NCBI RefSeq assembly: GCF_041222825.1 | Contig: NZ_CP139482.1 | Coordinates: forward strand, 837,001 to 901,000 | Direction of reading: 5' to 3' | Origin: Candidatus Thalassolituus haligoni | GTDB taxonomy: Bacteria; Pseudomonadota; Gammaproteobacteria; Pseudomonadales; Oceanobacteraceae | Length of the DNA: 64,000 nt | Shown: one piece after another, positions 57,544 through 64,000 of the stretch | Layout: each line of letters begins with the position of its first letter | Position numbering within the stretch: the first letter of the stretch is position 1 | The notes under the pieces: model-generated | The model's input: only the letters and a program-made list of their open reading frames with translations | Database searches by the model: none | Told to the model about the DNA's origin: nothing | Program-made: the position numbers and the translations under genes

Positions 57544-57627
57544 CAAGTTGCTTAAACGGAATAAAAACAGTTGGCCATCGCTTCGCGATTATAGCCAACC
57601 ATTTTTATCCGCTTAGCAAGGCGTTAT
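57540..57627 (+). mobile_element. attC-type integron recombination site
   Basis: The two ends pair as a long imperfect palindrome: left arm ATAAC-AAG-TTGCTTAAACGGA-ATAAAAA matches the reverse complement of the right arm (ATAAC-GCC-TTGCTAAGCGGATAAAAA) with single unpaired bases, and the core GTTGGC/GCCAAC closes the stem around CATCGCTTCGCGATTATA. R' box GCGTTAT is at 57621-57627. Unpaired extrahelical bases and a stop codon of the cassette gene at the left end are hallmarks of attC. No integrase gene is in the window. Confidence 0.85.
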
Positions 57628-57714
57628 TTCAATGCCATTAACTTAAGCCTGTTGAAAGAGATCTCAATCTCCTCCATTGTCACCGGCTAACTCCTGATAA
57701 CTCGATAAACCAAC
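57628..57714. other. Spacer between attC and IS4 fragment
   Basis: Short non-coding stretch; nothing recognised. Confidence 0.2.
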
Positions 57715-58094
57715 GTGACTCCTGACCAACTACAGAACATTGTCGGCCATCTCATTGATCAGCTTGAGACCGACATCTTTCGAGAAAAAGCCCGGCGCAC
57801 CCACTCAGATTTCATTCGTGACCGCCGCCTGCCACTGAAAGATCTGATTCTGCTGCTATTGAGCAACATGACCTCATCGATTGATCATGAACTGTTTCGT
57901 TATCTTCCCGAGCAGGACATGCCCGTTTCTGCCGCTGCATTTTGCAAACAACGCGACAAGCTCAACCCGGAGGCACTGGCATACCTCAATCGCCTGATGG
58001 TCAATCAAGTGCCAGAACAACGGCGTAACGGATTGCGATGGCTAGCGATTGATGGCACCACATTAAACCTGCCCAACCATGTGTCAACCTGCCA
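57715..58094 (+). pseudogene. IS4-family transposase N-terminal fragment
   Basis: From GTG 57715: FREKARRTHSDFIRDRRLPL, LLLLSNMTSSIDHELFRYL and LAIDGTTLNLPNH, the last containing the first catalytic Asp. Homology ends at about 58094 where unrelated sequence (CQVYCPMRLGICIW) begins. A different IS4 subgroup from the remnant at 55182-56046. Confidence 0.8.
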
Positions 58095-58220
58095 GGTATA
58101 TTGCCCGATGAGATTAGGAATCTGTATTTGGCGTTGGAATGATAAGATTGACAATGATTGCCAAATAATGTCATCTTGGAAGTGTAGTAGTTGATTGTTT
58201 CTAAAAGAAAGGCGGTTTCC

Positions 58221-58466
58221 ATGGCGACAATGAATATTTCTTTACCTGACCAGATGCGCGATTGGGTTGAGTTGCAGATCGACAGTGGTCTTTACTCTAA
58301 CAACAGTGATTATGTGCGTGATTTGATCCGTAAAGATCAACAGCGCAACCACAAAATTCAAGCGATGCAACAAGCCATTGATGAAGGTTTGCAGAGCGGT
58401 ACGCCCAAACCGTTCAATAAACAGGCATTTAAGACGCGTATGGAAGAAAGCGTTAAGAATGCGTGA
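58221..58466 (+). CDS. parD: ParD-family antitoxin
   Basis: 81 residues from ATG 58221 (AAAGGCGG upstream). Ribbon-helix-helix N-terminus MATMNISLPDQMRDWVELQI, then SGLYSNNSDYVRDLIRKDQQ and a flexible C-terminal region that wraps the toxin. Overlaps parE by 8 bases (ATGCGTGA), so the pair is translationally coupled. The antitoxin and complex should repress their own promoter just upstream. Confidence 0.92.
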   Translation: MATMNISLPDQMRDWVELQIDSGLYSNNSDYVRDLIRKDQQRNHKIQAMQQAIDEGLQSGTPKPFNKQAFKTRMEESVKNA

Positions 58467-58773
58467 AGCCCTGCTATACCCGCAAGCGGAAGCTGATCTT
58501 GAAAGTATTTGGCGTTATACCCAGTCAACGTGGGGTACAGCGCAGGCTAACCGTTATATTGATGAATTTGATGAGAACTTCGCAGTTCTGGCTGATAATC
58601 CGCTGATTTGCCGAGAGCGCACGGAATACACGCCCACACTTCGTATTTACCGTCATGCTCACCATCTTATTGTATATGTTCACACCGAGACGACGCTGGA
58701 AGTGATCCGTATCCTGCATGAAAACATGGATGTTGATCGCCAACTGAACGTGGACGATCTAACGGAAATGTAG
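58459..58773 (+). CDS. parE: ParE-family toxin
   Basis: 104 residues from ATG 58459; RelE/ParE fold. Family pattern: LYPQAEADLESIWRYTQSTW, ANRYIDEFDENFAVLADNP and the C-terminal IYRHAHHLIVYVHTETTLEV with IRILHENMD. ParE toxins poison DNA gyrase; target not shown here. Complete and apparently active with its antitoxin. Such modules are common in integron cassettes and mobile regions. Confidence 0.92.
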   Translation: MREALLYPQAEADLESIWRYTQSTWGTAQANRYIDEFDENFAVLADNPLICRERTEYTPTLRIYRHAHHLIVYVHTETTLEVIRILHENMDVDRQLNVDDLTEM

Positions 58774-58912
58774 CTAATCAAGGCGTTAGCTTAGGCTCGA
58801 ATTTCTCCTGCACTCCTTGCTGTATCTGTTGATACTGTTCAATATCCCTATTCAGGGATTGCCCCCGCGTTTGATCAAAATTCTCTAGCCGTTCGATGCG
58901 TTGCTGCATGGT
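58774..58912. other. Gap with possible half attC
   Basis: CAAGGCGTTAGC at about 58780-58792 resembles the right end of an attC, but no matching left arm at proper distance was found; only short CTAACG/CGTTAG pairing with the end of parE. Confidence 0.3.
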
Positions 58913-59116
58913 GCGCTTAAATCCAGCGGTCGCTATCGCAACGCCAGTGAAGCGGTCAGAGCGGGTTTGCGCTTATTAGAAGAACAAGAAACGGAATATC
59001 AGACCAAGCTTGAAGCATTGCGTCACGCTCTGAAAGAGGGTGAAGAAAGTCGAGAAAGCCAGCTAAGCCATGAAGAGCTGATTGCTCAAGCGAAAGCAGG
59101 ATTACATGACGCTTAG
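58913..59116 (+). pseudogene. Second ParD-type antitoxin, N-terminus lost
   Basis: Recognisable from SGRYRNASEAVRAGLRLLEE onward, with a charged tail to HEELIAQAKAGLHDA and TAG 59114-59116. The ribbon-helix-helix strand before it is missing, replaced by unrelated sequence, so the antitoxin cannot bind DNA normally. Confidence 0.7.
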
Positions 59117-59270
59117 CATTACCTGTTCTGGCAAAGCCTCTCAATACGTGATCAAAATCTATCAAGATACCGCTAAGCAATGGGGCATCAATTAAGCCGA
59201 TAAATATGATGGCGGCTTGGTCAACACGTTAAGGCTGCTGCAAAATAACCCGCACAGGGATAGGGATGGA
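59106..59270 (+). pseudogene. Second ParE-type toxin remnant
   Basis: Starts MTLSITCSGKASQYVIKIYQ overlapping the antitoxin end, meets TAA at 59193-59195, and continues in frame as ADKYDGGLVNTLRLLQNNPH, the expected ParE continuation. Nonsense-disrupted and 3' truncated. It forms a dead toxin-antitoxin pair with the previous remnant. Confidence 0.6.
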
Positions 59271-59486
59271 TGCTCGTTGTTATTGTTGTGATGCAAACCT
59301 GATTGTTGTTCAGTGTAATCAATTTTGATTGGCTGGCTGTCGTTATTTTTGGGGGACAGGCAAGGGCAGGGCAAGCAAGGGTGGGAGCCGTATTTATATC
59401 GGTGACAAACCCTCCTGCGTGGATATATCCCGGTAGAAGGTGGCTTGCCGCCGATATGGGTGGGGATTGGTGGTCAGTGGTGTTGG
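59271..59486. other. Non-coding gap before hpaC
   Basis: About 215 bases, purine-biased with GGGCAAGGG-type runs. A GGTGGCTTGCCGCCGATA segment resembles GGTGACTTGCCGCCGACA at about 62349-62366 and GGTTGCCGCCGTC near 63384, perhaps a dispersed repeat. No gene. Confidence 0.35.
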
Positions 59487-60428
59487 TTACTGTACGGCGT
59501 CCAGCACTTTGCGGAAGGTGGCAACGTCTTCGGCGCTGAACTGGCCAAATACGTCAGTCTGACGGTCGTTAGCTACTTTCCATAAGGTGGCTGCCTGTTC
59601 GATACCGGCGCTGGTCAGGCTGAGAATGTCGTCGCTGGCGGCAATCCATTCTTTGCGTTTGAGGGTGTCCAATGCGGCTTTCAAATCCTGATCCGGCATG
59701 CCAATACGTTGTTCCAGTTCACTGGCGGCGAGGCTGCCGAAGTCGTTCAGGGTCATGATCATGCGGGCTTCGATGGTGCGCAGGCCGGTGGCCAGTTGCA
59801 GCGGTTGGTAGCTGGCCTGGTAACGCTTCACTGCCTGAATCATCTGGTAGTAGAGGTTGTCGTGCAGACGCTGGGCGTTTTTCTCTTCGCCTTTGCTGGA
59901 GGCGTCAGAATCTTTCGGTTTGACTCCGGCGTGGGGTATCACGGCGGAGTAGGCTCCGCCGTGGTACAGCAATGGGGCGCGGCCAATGTCGTCGAAGGCG
60001 ACGACGTTACCGATCAGAATCCAGTGGTCGCCACCGTCGATACGCTGGTAGTTTTCGCACTGAAAACGGGCGGCACAGTCGGGTAACAGAGGTGCGTTAC
60101 CCAGACCTTTTTCGTAGTCGATGCGGGCAAATTTGTCGTCGGACGGACGGGCAAAGTGATTCGACAGGTTGATCTGATCGGCGGCCAGCACGTTGACAGC
60201 AAAGTGGCTGGCTTGCTCGAAAATATCGACGCTGGCGGAGGTTTTCATGATGCTCCACAGCACCAGTGCCGGGTCGAGGGAGACCGAGTTAAAGCTGTTG
60301 GCGGTGACGCCGGTTTGTACGCCGTTCGGGGTGCAGGCGGTAATGACGGTGACGCCGGTGGCGAAGTTGCCGAGGGCGCGGCGGAAGGCTTTGGGGTCGA
60401 AGTCGGTGGCGGTTTGTGTGGCTGACAT
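59487..60428 (-). CDS. hpaC: Flavin reductase of a two-component monooxygenase, with MarR-like C-terminal domain
   Basis: 313 residues. The N-terminal half (1-165) is the flavin_reduct domain: FRRALGNFATGVTVITACTP, TANSFNSVSLDPALVLWS, HFAVNVLAADQ and FQCENYQRIDGGDHWILIG. Residues about 190-313 add a winged-helix (MarR-like) domain (RTIEARMIMTLNDFG, LDTLKRKEWIAASDD). This layout matches the C1 reductase of Acinetobacter p-hydroxyphenylacetate hydroxylase, where the extra domain makes activity depend on the aromatic substrate. It should supply reduced flavin to the HpaB oxygenase encoded upstream. AGGAT lies 8 bases before the ATG. A MITE-like repeat separates it from hpaB. Confidence 0.87.
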   Translation of the reverse strand: MSATQTATDFDPKAFRRALGNFATGVTVITACTPNGVQTGVTANSFNSVSLDPALVLWSIMKTSASVDIFEQASHFAVNVLAADQINLSNHFARPSDDKFARIDYEKGLGNAPLLPDCAARFQCENYQRIDGGDHWILIGNVVAFDDIGRAPLLYHGGAYSAVIPHAGVKPKDSDASSKGEEKNAQRLHDNLYYQMIQAVKRYQASYQPLQLATGLRTIEARMIMTLNDFGSLAASELEQRIGMPDQDLKAALDTLKRKEWIAASDDILSLTSAGIEQAATLWKVANDRQTDVFGQFSAEDVATFRKVLDAVQ

Positions 60429-60528
60429 GGTGAGTATCCTGTGCTGGCGCAGTGGTGCGCAGTGCGCACCCTGAGGCGTAAATTTCTTGTTCCTACGCTC
60501 CGCGTGGTAATGCGCGGGGCGAATTGGG

Positions 60529-60702
60529 CCTAGGAGTCTGTCGGGCTTAGGGCTGCTCTACTGCGGTAAAGCTGAATCTGGCTCTTTTTTGAGCAAATTC
60601 TGGTTAAGTTAAATAGAACCATTATTCGCCTCAAATTTGCGCAAAAATGGCTCAAACCAGTCTTTCCCTCGCGACGAACGCCTAAGTCCTACAGGCTCCT
60701 AG
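60529..60702. mobile_element. MITE-like element between hpaB and hpaC
   Basis: Imperfect inverted ends CTAGGAGTCTGTCGGGCTTAGG (split here as CTAGGAGTCTGT and CGGGCTTAGG) at 60530-60551 and the complementary CCTAAGTCCT/ACAGGCTCCTAG at 60681-60702, about 18 of 22 matching, with CTAG at both outer edges. Internal GCTCTTTTTTGAGC-type and other small stems. No coding capacity. The right edge includes the hpaB stop codon. Confidence 0.7.
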
Positions 60703-62222
60703 CTCAGTGTCGGGTTGGTCCAGCCATTCAGATCGTAGTCTTCCATGCATTGCTGCGACAGCTGCCGCATCTTGGCCATACTGCCAGTGGCGCGAGCCGA
60801 TCCCAGGCATTGCAGGCGAATAGCATCGGCAGTGCCCGCGTAGTTGAGTTCATACAGATGATGACGCCCACCAAATTCAGAGCCAACGGCATCCCACAGC
60901 AATTTCATGATCTTGATGCGTTCGAGGTGTGAAATATCACCTGAGCCGCGACAGTAACGAGCCAGATCCGTGTTCAACTGCGGATTTTTCAGATCCAGAT
61001 GACTGCCCGGCAAATAGATCAGGCCGCTGGCGGCGGTGGTCTTGATGATGTGGCAAATCTTGTCGTACGCCATGGGAGCGAAGGCGCGATAGTTGAAAGC
61101 CGATTCCGTGGGGGGCAGCCAGGCACCGGATTTCCATTCTTCGGCGGCCAGGCACATATGATCGGTGATAGACCAGAACAGGTTGCGCCAGGCGACCACC
61201 TCGCCCAGTTCGGCACCTACATTACGGAAATCGATGGCACCGGTGCATTCCAGCGCCTGCTCCAGCAGACCGGCCATAAAGTCGAGCTTTACCGCAAACC
61301 GGGTACAGGCCTGCAACGGGTAAAGACGCCCAAAACCGGCGGCAAATCCCCATTGCATCAGCTTTTGTTTGTCTTTGTAGATCAGTACGTCTTCCCATGG
61401 AATAAACACATTCTCCAGAATCAGGATGGCGTCGTTTTCATCAAAACGGGACGACAGTGGATAGTCGAATGGCGACGCAGTGTCGGTCGCATTTTTTTCA
61501 TACGAAACCCGAGAAATCAGTTTTACGCCGTTGGCATTCATCGGAGTAATAAACAGCAGGGCAAAATCCGGGTCATCACCAATGTCTTGTACGGCAGTCT
61601 GACCAATAAAGTTGTAATGGGTCAGTGCCGAGTTGGTCGCCACTACCTTGGCACCGTTGACGTAAATCCCGTCACTGGTTTCACGAGTGACATGAACATA
61701 AACATCCTTGACCTCATCGCTAGGCTTATTGCGGTCGATCGGCGGGTTAACAATCGCGTGGTTCAAATACAGACAGTTTTCCTGAATACGCTGGTACCAG
61801 GTACGGGCGTTATCGGCAAAGTCACCATAAAACTCCGGGTTGGCACCCAGAACATCCCCAAAGGCGGCTTTATAGTCGGCAGTACGACCCATCCAGCCAT
61901 AACTCATACGCGCCCATTCCGCGATGGCATCCCGCTGTTCCAACAATTCCTGTGGTGAGCGGGCGTAACGGAAAAACTTGTGCGTATAACCGCCATTGCC
62001 GGTATCCGTCGCCCAGCACAGTTTGTCTTTGGTTTCCTCAGCGTGCAAAGCATCGTACATGGCGGCAACCGACGCAGCGGCATTCTTGAAGGCCGGATGC
62101 GCGGTGACATTCTCGACCCGCTCACCGGCGTAATACACCTCACGGCCATCGTTCAGGCTGGCAAGAAACTCCGCACCATTAAACGGACGTCCGGTTTGCT
62201 GGATATGACTTTCAGGTTTCAT
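60699..62222 (-). CDS. hpaB: 4-hydroxyphenylacetate 3-monooxygenase oxygenase component (HpaB family)
   Basis: Flavin-dependent aromatic ortho-hydroxylase, 507 residues. ATG 62222 has CGGAG 8 bases upstream; an ATG at 62267 is open but not supported. Family features: TGRPFNGAEFLASLNDGREV, MSYGWMGRTADYKAAF, FYGDFADNARTWYQRIQENC, HVTRETSDGIYVNGAKVVAT, ILENVFIPWEDVLIY and GSEFGGRHHLYELNYAG. It uses reduced flavin from hpaC, 270 bases downstream on the same strand. Phenol or coumarate could also be substrates. Part of this gene has been duplicated at 54638-55181. The stop codon TAG is formed at the edge of a MITE-like element, so the native end may have been altered. Confidence 0.92.
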   Translation of the reverse strand: MKPESHIQQTGRPFNGAEFLASLNDGREVYYAGERVENVTAHPAFKNAAASVAAMYDALHAEETKDKLCWATDTGNGGYTHKFFRYARSPQELLEQRDAIAEWARMSYGWMGRTADYKAAFGDVLGANPEFYGDFADNARTWYQRIQENCLYLNHAIVNPPIDRNKPSDEVKDVYVHVTRETSDGIYVNGAKVVATNSALTHYNFIGQTAVQDIGDDPDFALLFITPMNANGVKLISRVSYEKNATDTASPFDYPLSSRFDENDAILILENVFIPWEDVLIYKDKQKLMQWGFAAGFGRLYPLQACTRFAVKLDFMAGLLEQALECTGAIDFRNVGAELGEVVAWRNLFWSITDHMCLAAEEWKSGAWLPPTESAFNYRAFAPMAYDKICHIIKTTAASGLIYLPGSHLDLKNPQLNTDLARYCRGSGDISHLERIKIMKLLWDAVGSEFGGRHHLYELNYAGTADAIRLQCLGSARATGSMAKMRQLSQQCMEDYDLNGWTNPTLS

Positions 62223-62660
62223 CTGAGTGCTCCGTATTATTGTTGTTTGATCGTGATGACGAAGCACAGGTTACTGAAAAGCCGGGTGGGGGAATGTCCT
62301 CAGAAAATGGGGACACAAAACACCGACGTCGTCCGGGATTCACGCAGGAGGTGACTTGCCGCCGACACGACGTGCCATTGGTCAGTGTTACTGGAAGGTG
62401 TTTGGTCATAAACGATGGCCCGTTGTTCGCTACTGCTAGAAAAACTCGCCTTTCGTATAAAGTTCACGGATCATCGTGCCAAGCGATACGGATCCAATTG
62501 GTTTGGTGGCATATGTTGACCAAACGCTGCGTATATATTAAATATTCAATAAAATCATTAGGTTAGGTTCTTTTGAGCAGATGCGATACTCAAAAAAATA
62601 GCGGCGTTGCAATGAATCGTTATGCACTTACTAAAAATAATCGCCTTGAATGTAAAGGGA
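62223..62660. other. Gap upstream of hpaB
   Basis: About 440 bases: hpaB promoter region and unassigned sequence. GAAAATGGGGACACAAAACACCG at 62302-62324 (given in two parts: GAAAATGGGGACAC and AAAACACCG) and a GGTGACTTGCCGCC segment recall dispersed repeats elsewhere in the last 5 kb. No gene supported. Confidence 0.35.
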
Positions 62661-62870
62661 TCATCTATTTAATCCTGCACCGCCAGATATGGGCCATTGC
62701 CAACGATGTCCGAGGCGCAGTCGACGGCTGGGATTTCAAGCTCGACAAGTTCGATACCCTAACCAACTCAATCAGCGAGGGCTTGACCCGTGAAATCAAG
62801 CTACCGGGATCAGCTGTTGAGTTTCCCCAAGCCAGACACGGCCACCGTCGCCCAATAAAGGAAGTAGCCC
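62661..62870 (+). pseudogene. Collapsed type I restriction locus: hsdM start joined to hsdS end
   Basis: One frame carries LHRQIWAIANDVRGAVDGWD, the well-known N-terminal block of HsdM methyltransferase subunits, and then immediately KLDKFDTLTNSISEGLTREI, the C-terminal block of HsdS specificity subunits. Everything between (most of hsdM and of hsdS) is gone. The frame runs on to 62908 without function. The left edge touches CATCTATTTAATCCTGCA, the terminal repeat of the element at 63353. Confidence 0.72.
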
Positions 62871-63158
62871 ATGAGCCGAGCGTTGACCCTGCAAGATCAG
62901 GCCACTGAATTTCTGCTGTATACCGCACCGGATGCCATTGTGGCGTTGTTACAGGCCAGCAGTCATCTGACCCGTCAGCCGCTGGCGGAGATCACCGGTA
63001 AAGACATTCAATACGTTCGCCGCTGGGAGGTAAAGGACGCCTACCAGAGCGAAGATGAGCTTGAGCGGGATCTGATCCGGGATTTACAGAATCAGGATAC
63101 GCAGGTGGTGGCGAGGATATTAGATGGGGTTAATGGAGCGGTTACGAAAATGTGGTAG
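62871..63158 (+). pseudogene. Fused remnant: RhuM-like start and HsdR-like segment
   Basis: 95-residue frame. EFLLYTAPD resembles the beginning of RhuM-family proteins that often sit in type I restriction operons, and AYQSEDELERDLIRDLQNQ resembles the start of HsdR. Both occur in the order expected downstream of hsdS. A good ATG (62871, AAGGAAGTAGCCC upstream) means it could be translated, but no domain is complete. The RhuM link is weaker than the HsdR link. Confidence 0.55.
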
Positions 63159-63352
63159 AACAGCGATGGTTGTTTGCAAAAAAAGGACACAAAATAAGGT
63201 AGGCGTGTGCCATGTTTGTGGCGTTGTTCGTTTGATGGTCATGCCGGATTGCTGAGGACGATAATAAAGAAATCTGTGTGGCGGGGATATTTTGGAGAAG
63301 CAGCTGCGGATTCTCTTATTTATACCAAGTGTGTCGGTTATGCTGTAGAGGG
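63159..63352. other. Gap after the restriction remnants
   Basis: No recognisable gene; AAAAAAAGGACACAAAATAAGG at 63179-63200 (seen as an A-run then GGACACAAAAT) recalls the GGGGACACAAAACACC upstream of hpaB. Confidence 0.3.
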
Positions 63353-63506
63353 CATCTATTTAATCCGGCAGCCCCCCAGGGAGCGGGTTGCCGCCGTCCA
63401 GAGCGGTGTTGTCGAATGTGAAAAGGACTCGTCATTTCGCTGCATTCGCTGCCTTGCTCTGATCACCGGCAACACTCGCGCAGCGTCGTGCCGGATTAAA
63501 TAGATG
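63353..63506. mobile_element. 154-bp inverted-repeat element
   Basis: Perfect 18-bp terminal inverted repeats CATCTATTTAATCCGGCA (63353-63370) and TGCCGGATTAAATAGATG (63489-63506) around a GC-rich, non-coding centre. A single left-end-like copy (17 of 18 bases) lies at 62661-62678 beside the hsdM remnant. Fits a small non-autonomous element; no clear target duplication seen. Confidence 0.8.
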
Positions 63507-63555
63507 TCTCCTGTAAATATAAGAAAATTGTTAACATGAAAATAAAGGGTTGTTT

Positions 63556-64000
63556 ATGAGTGATGATAAGTCTTGTTGGTTCAAAGAGCCGGATATCGAA
63601 GAATTGAATTTCTTGGCAAAAGGCACTGCTAACGAACGTGTTGGTATTGAGATTACAGAAGCTGGCAATGATTATTTAAAAGGCCGAATGGAGGTCAATG
63701 AGAAAACCCGGCAACCGGCTGGTGTTCTTCATGGTGGCATGTCGGTTGTTCTGGCAGAAACGCTCGCTTCCTGGGGGGCTGCATGTGCCGTTGATCCTTC
63801 TAAATATCATTGTGTTGGTCAAGAAATCAACGCGAACCATATTCGTGCCGTCGATTCAGGATGGGTCTACGGTGTCGCGAAACCGTTGCATATTGGGCGA
63901 AAGACACATGTTTGGGAAGTGCGTATTCGAAATGAAGGTGAAAAGCTGGTCTGTGTTTCTCGCGTGACGATTGCCGTGCTTGAGACTCCGTCACAGTATA
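63556..64000 (+). CDS. Hotdog-fold acyl-CoA thioesterase (PaaI/4HBT type), runs off the window
   Basis: At least 148 residues, open at the window end. Hotdog signature AGVLHGGMSVVLAETLASWG with the catalytic Glu on the long helix; strands GQEINANHIRAVDSGWVYG, HIGRKTHVWEVRI and LVCVSRVTIAVLE follow. Such enzymes (PaaI, EntH, YbdB) hydrolyse aromatic or small acyl-CoA thioesters, which suits the aromatic catabolic genes nearby. The domain appears nearly complete, so only a short C-terminal part is missing. Start ATG 63556 lies 49 bases after the inverted-repeat element. Confidence 0.85.
   Translation, partial: MSDDKSCWFKEPDIEELNFLAKGTANERVGIEITEAGNDYLKGRMEVNEKTRQPAGVLHGGMSVVLAETLASWGAACAVDPSKYHCVGQEINANHIRAVDSGWVYGVAKPLHIGRKTHVWEVRIRNEGEKLVCVSRVTIAVLETPSQY

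Noticed and set aside
58774..58800. Second attC site after parDE
   Set aside because: Only a right-end-like CAAGGCGTTAGC is present; no left arm with long complementary pairing was found.

Overview
The window looks like chromosomal DNA of a gammaproteobacterium related to Pseudomonadales/Oceanospirillales. The best evidence is the block pyrG-eno-ftsB-ispD-ispF-truD-surE-pcm-DUF368-nlpD-rpoS-fdxA-mutS (12.9-26.5 kb), which has the gene order familiar from Pseudomonas and relatives, but with no kdsA between pyrG and eno. Species cannot be named from sequence alone. No rRNA, tRNA or CRISPR array was seen.

Layout. (1) 1-5.7 kb: the 3' part of a mandelate racemase gene, a complete TRAP transporter (DctP-DctQ-DctM) and a benzaldehyde dehydrogenase, read together as an aromatic hydroxy-acid uptake and oxidation module whose other genes probably lie upstream of the window. 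(2) 5.7-9.7 kb: insertion-sequence wreckage. It holds an IS630-type transposase with an apparent -1 frameshift, an IS3-type orfA/orfB broken into an IS1182-type remnant, an exported cysteine-rich protein with seven 18-residue repeats, a decayed HTH antitoxin and an IS5 fragment. (3) 9.7-12.5 kb: divergent argO/argP-like pair and a DMT permease. (4) 12.9-26.5 kb: the conserved housekeeping block, ending at mutS beside a 278-bp MITE-like element. (5) 26.9-46.2 kb: a large acyl-CoA catabolic region with a LysR regulator, an APH-fold kinase, an ACAD10/11-like acyl-CoA dehydrogenase, 3-hydroxyacyl-CoA dehydrogenase, SDR, a second SurE, DUF2889, a two-component system, a long acyl-CoA dehydrogenase, a second TRAP transporter, a FadB/FadJ-like enzyme, thiolase and acyl-CoA ligase. 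The kinase plus dehydrogenase plus SDR plus ligase set resembles the logic of the levulinate (lva) or 4-hydroxyacyl-CoA pathway. (6) 46.5-54.4 kb: porin, orphan ABC binding protein, and a minus-strand group of class II aldolase, orphan DctP, PanE-like reductase and HpaI aldolase with a divergent LysR gene. (7) 54.4-64 kb: accessory and strongly rearranged. It holds a duplicated, deleted piece of hpaB fused to IS4 and hpaC-like fragments, an AT-rich Lrp/isochorismatase pair ending in an integron attC site, IS4 debris, one intact and one decayed parDE module, intact hpaC and hpaB, the collapsed remains of a type I restriction locus, two short inverted-repeat elements and a hotdog thioesterase running off the end.

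How it fits together: three TRAP binding proteins, a porin, mandelate/benzaldehyde enzymes, HpaBC and HpaI point to a cell that scavenges aromatic and organic acids and funnels them to acyl-CoA oxidation. The most unusual features are the mosaic hpaB copy, the isolated attC cassette, the MarR-tailed reductase paired with an HpaB-type oxygenase, the kinase-containing acyl-CoA operon with its own SurE, and the cysteine-rich repeat protein.
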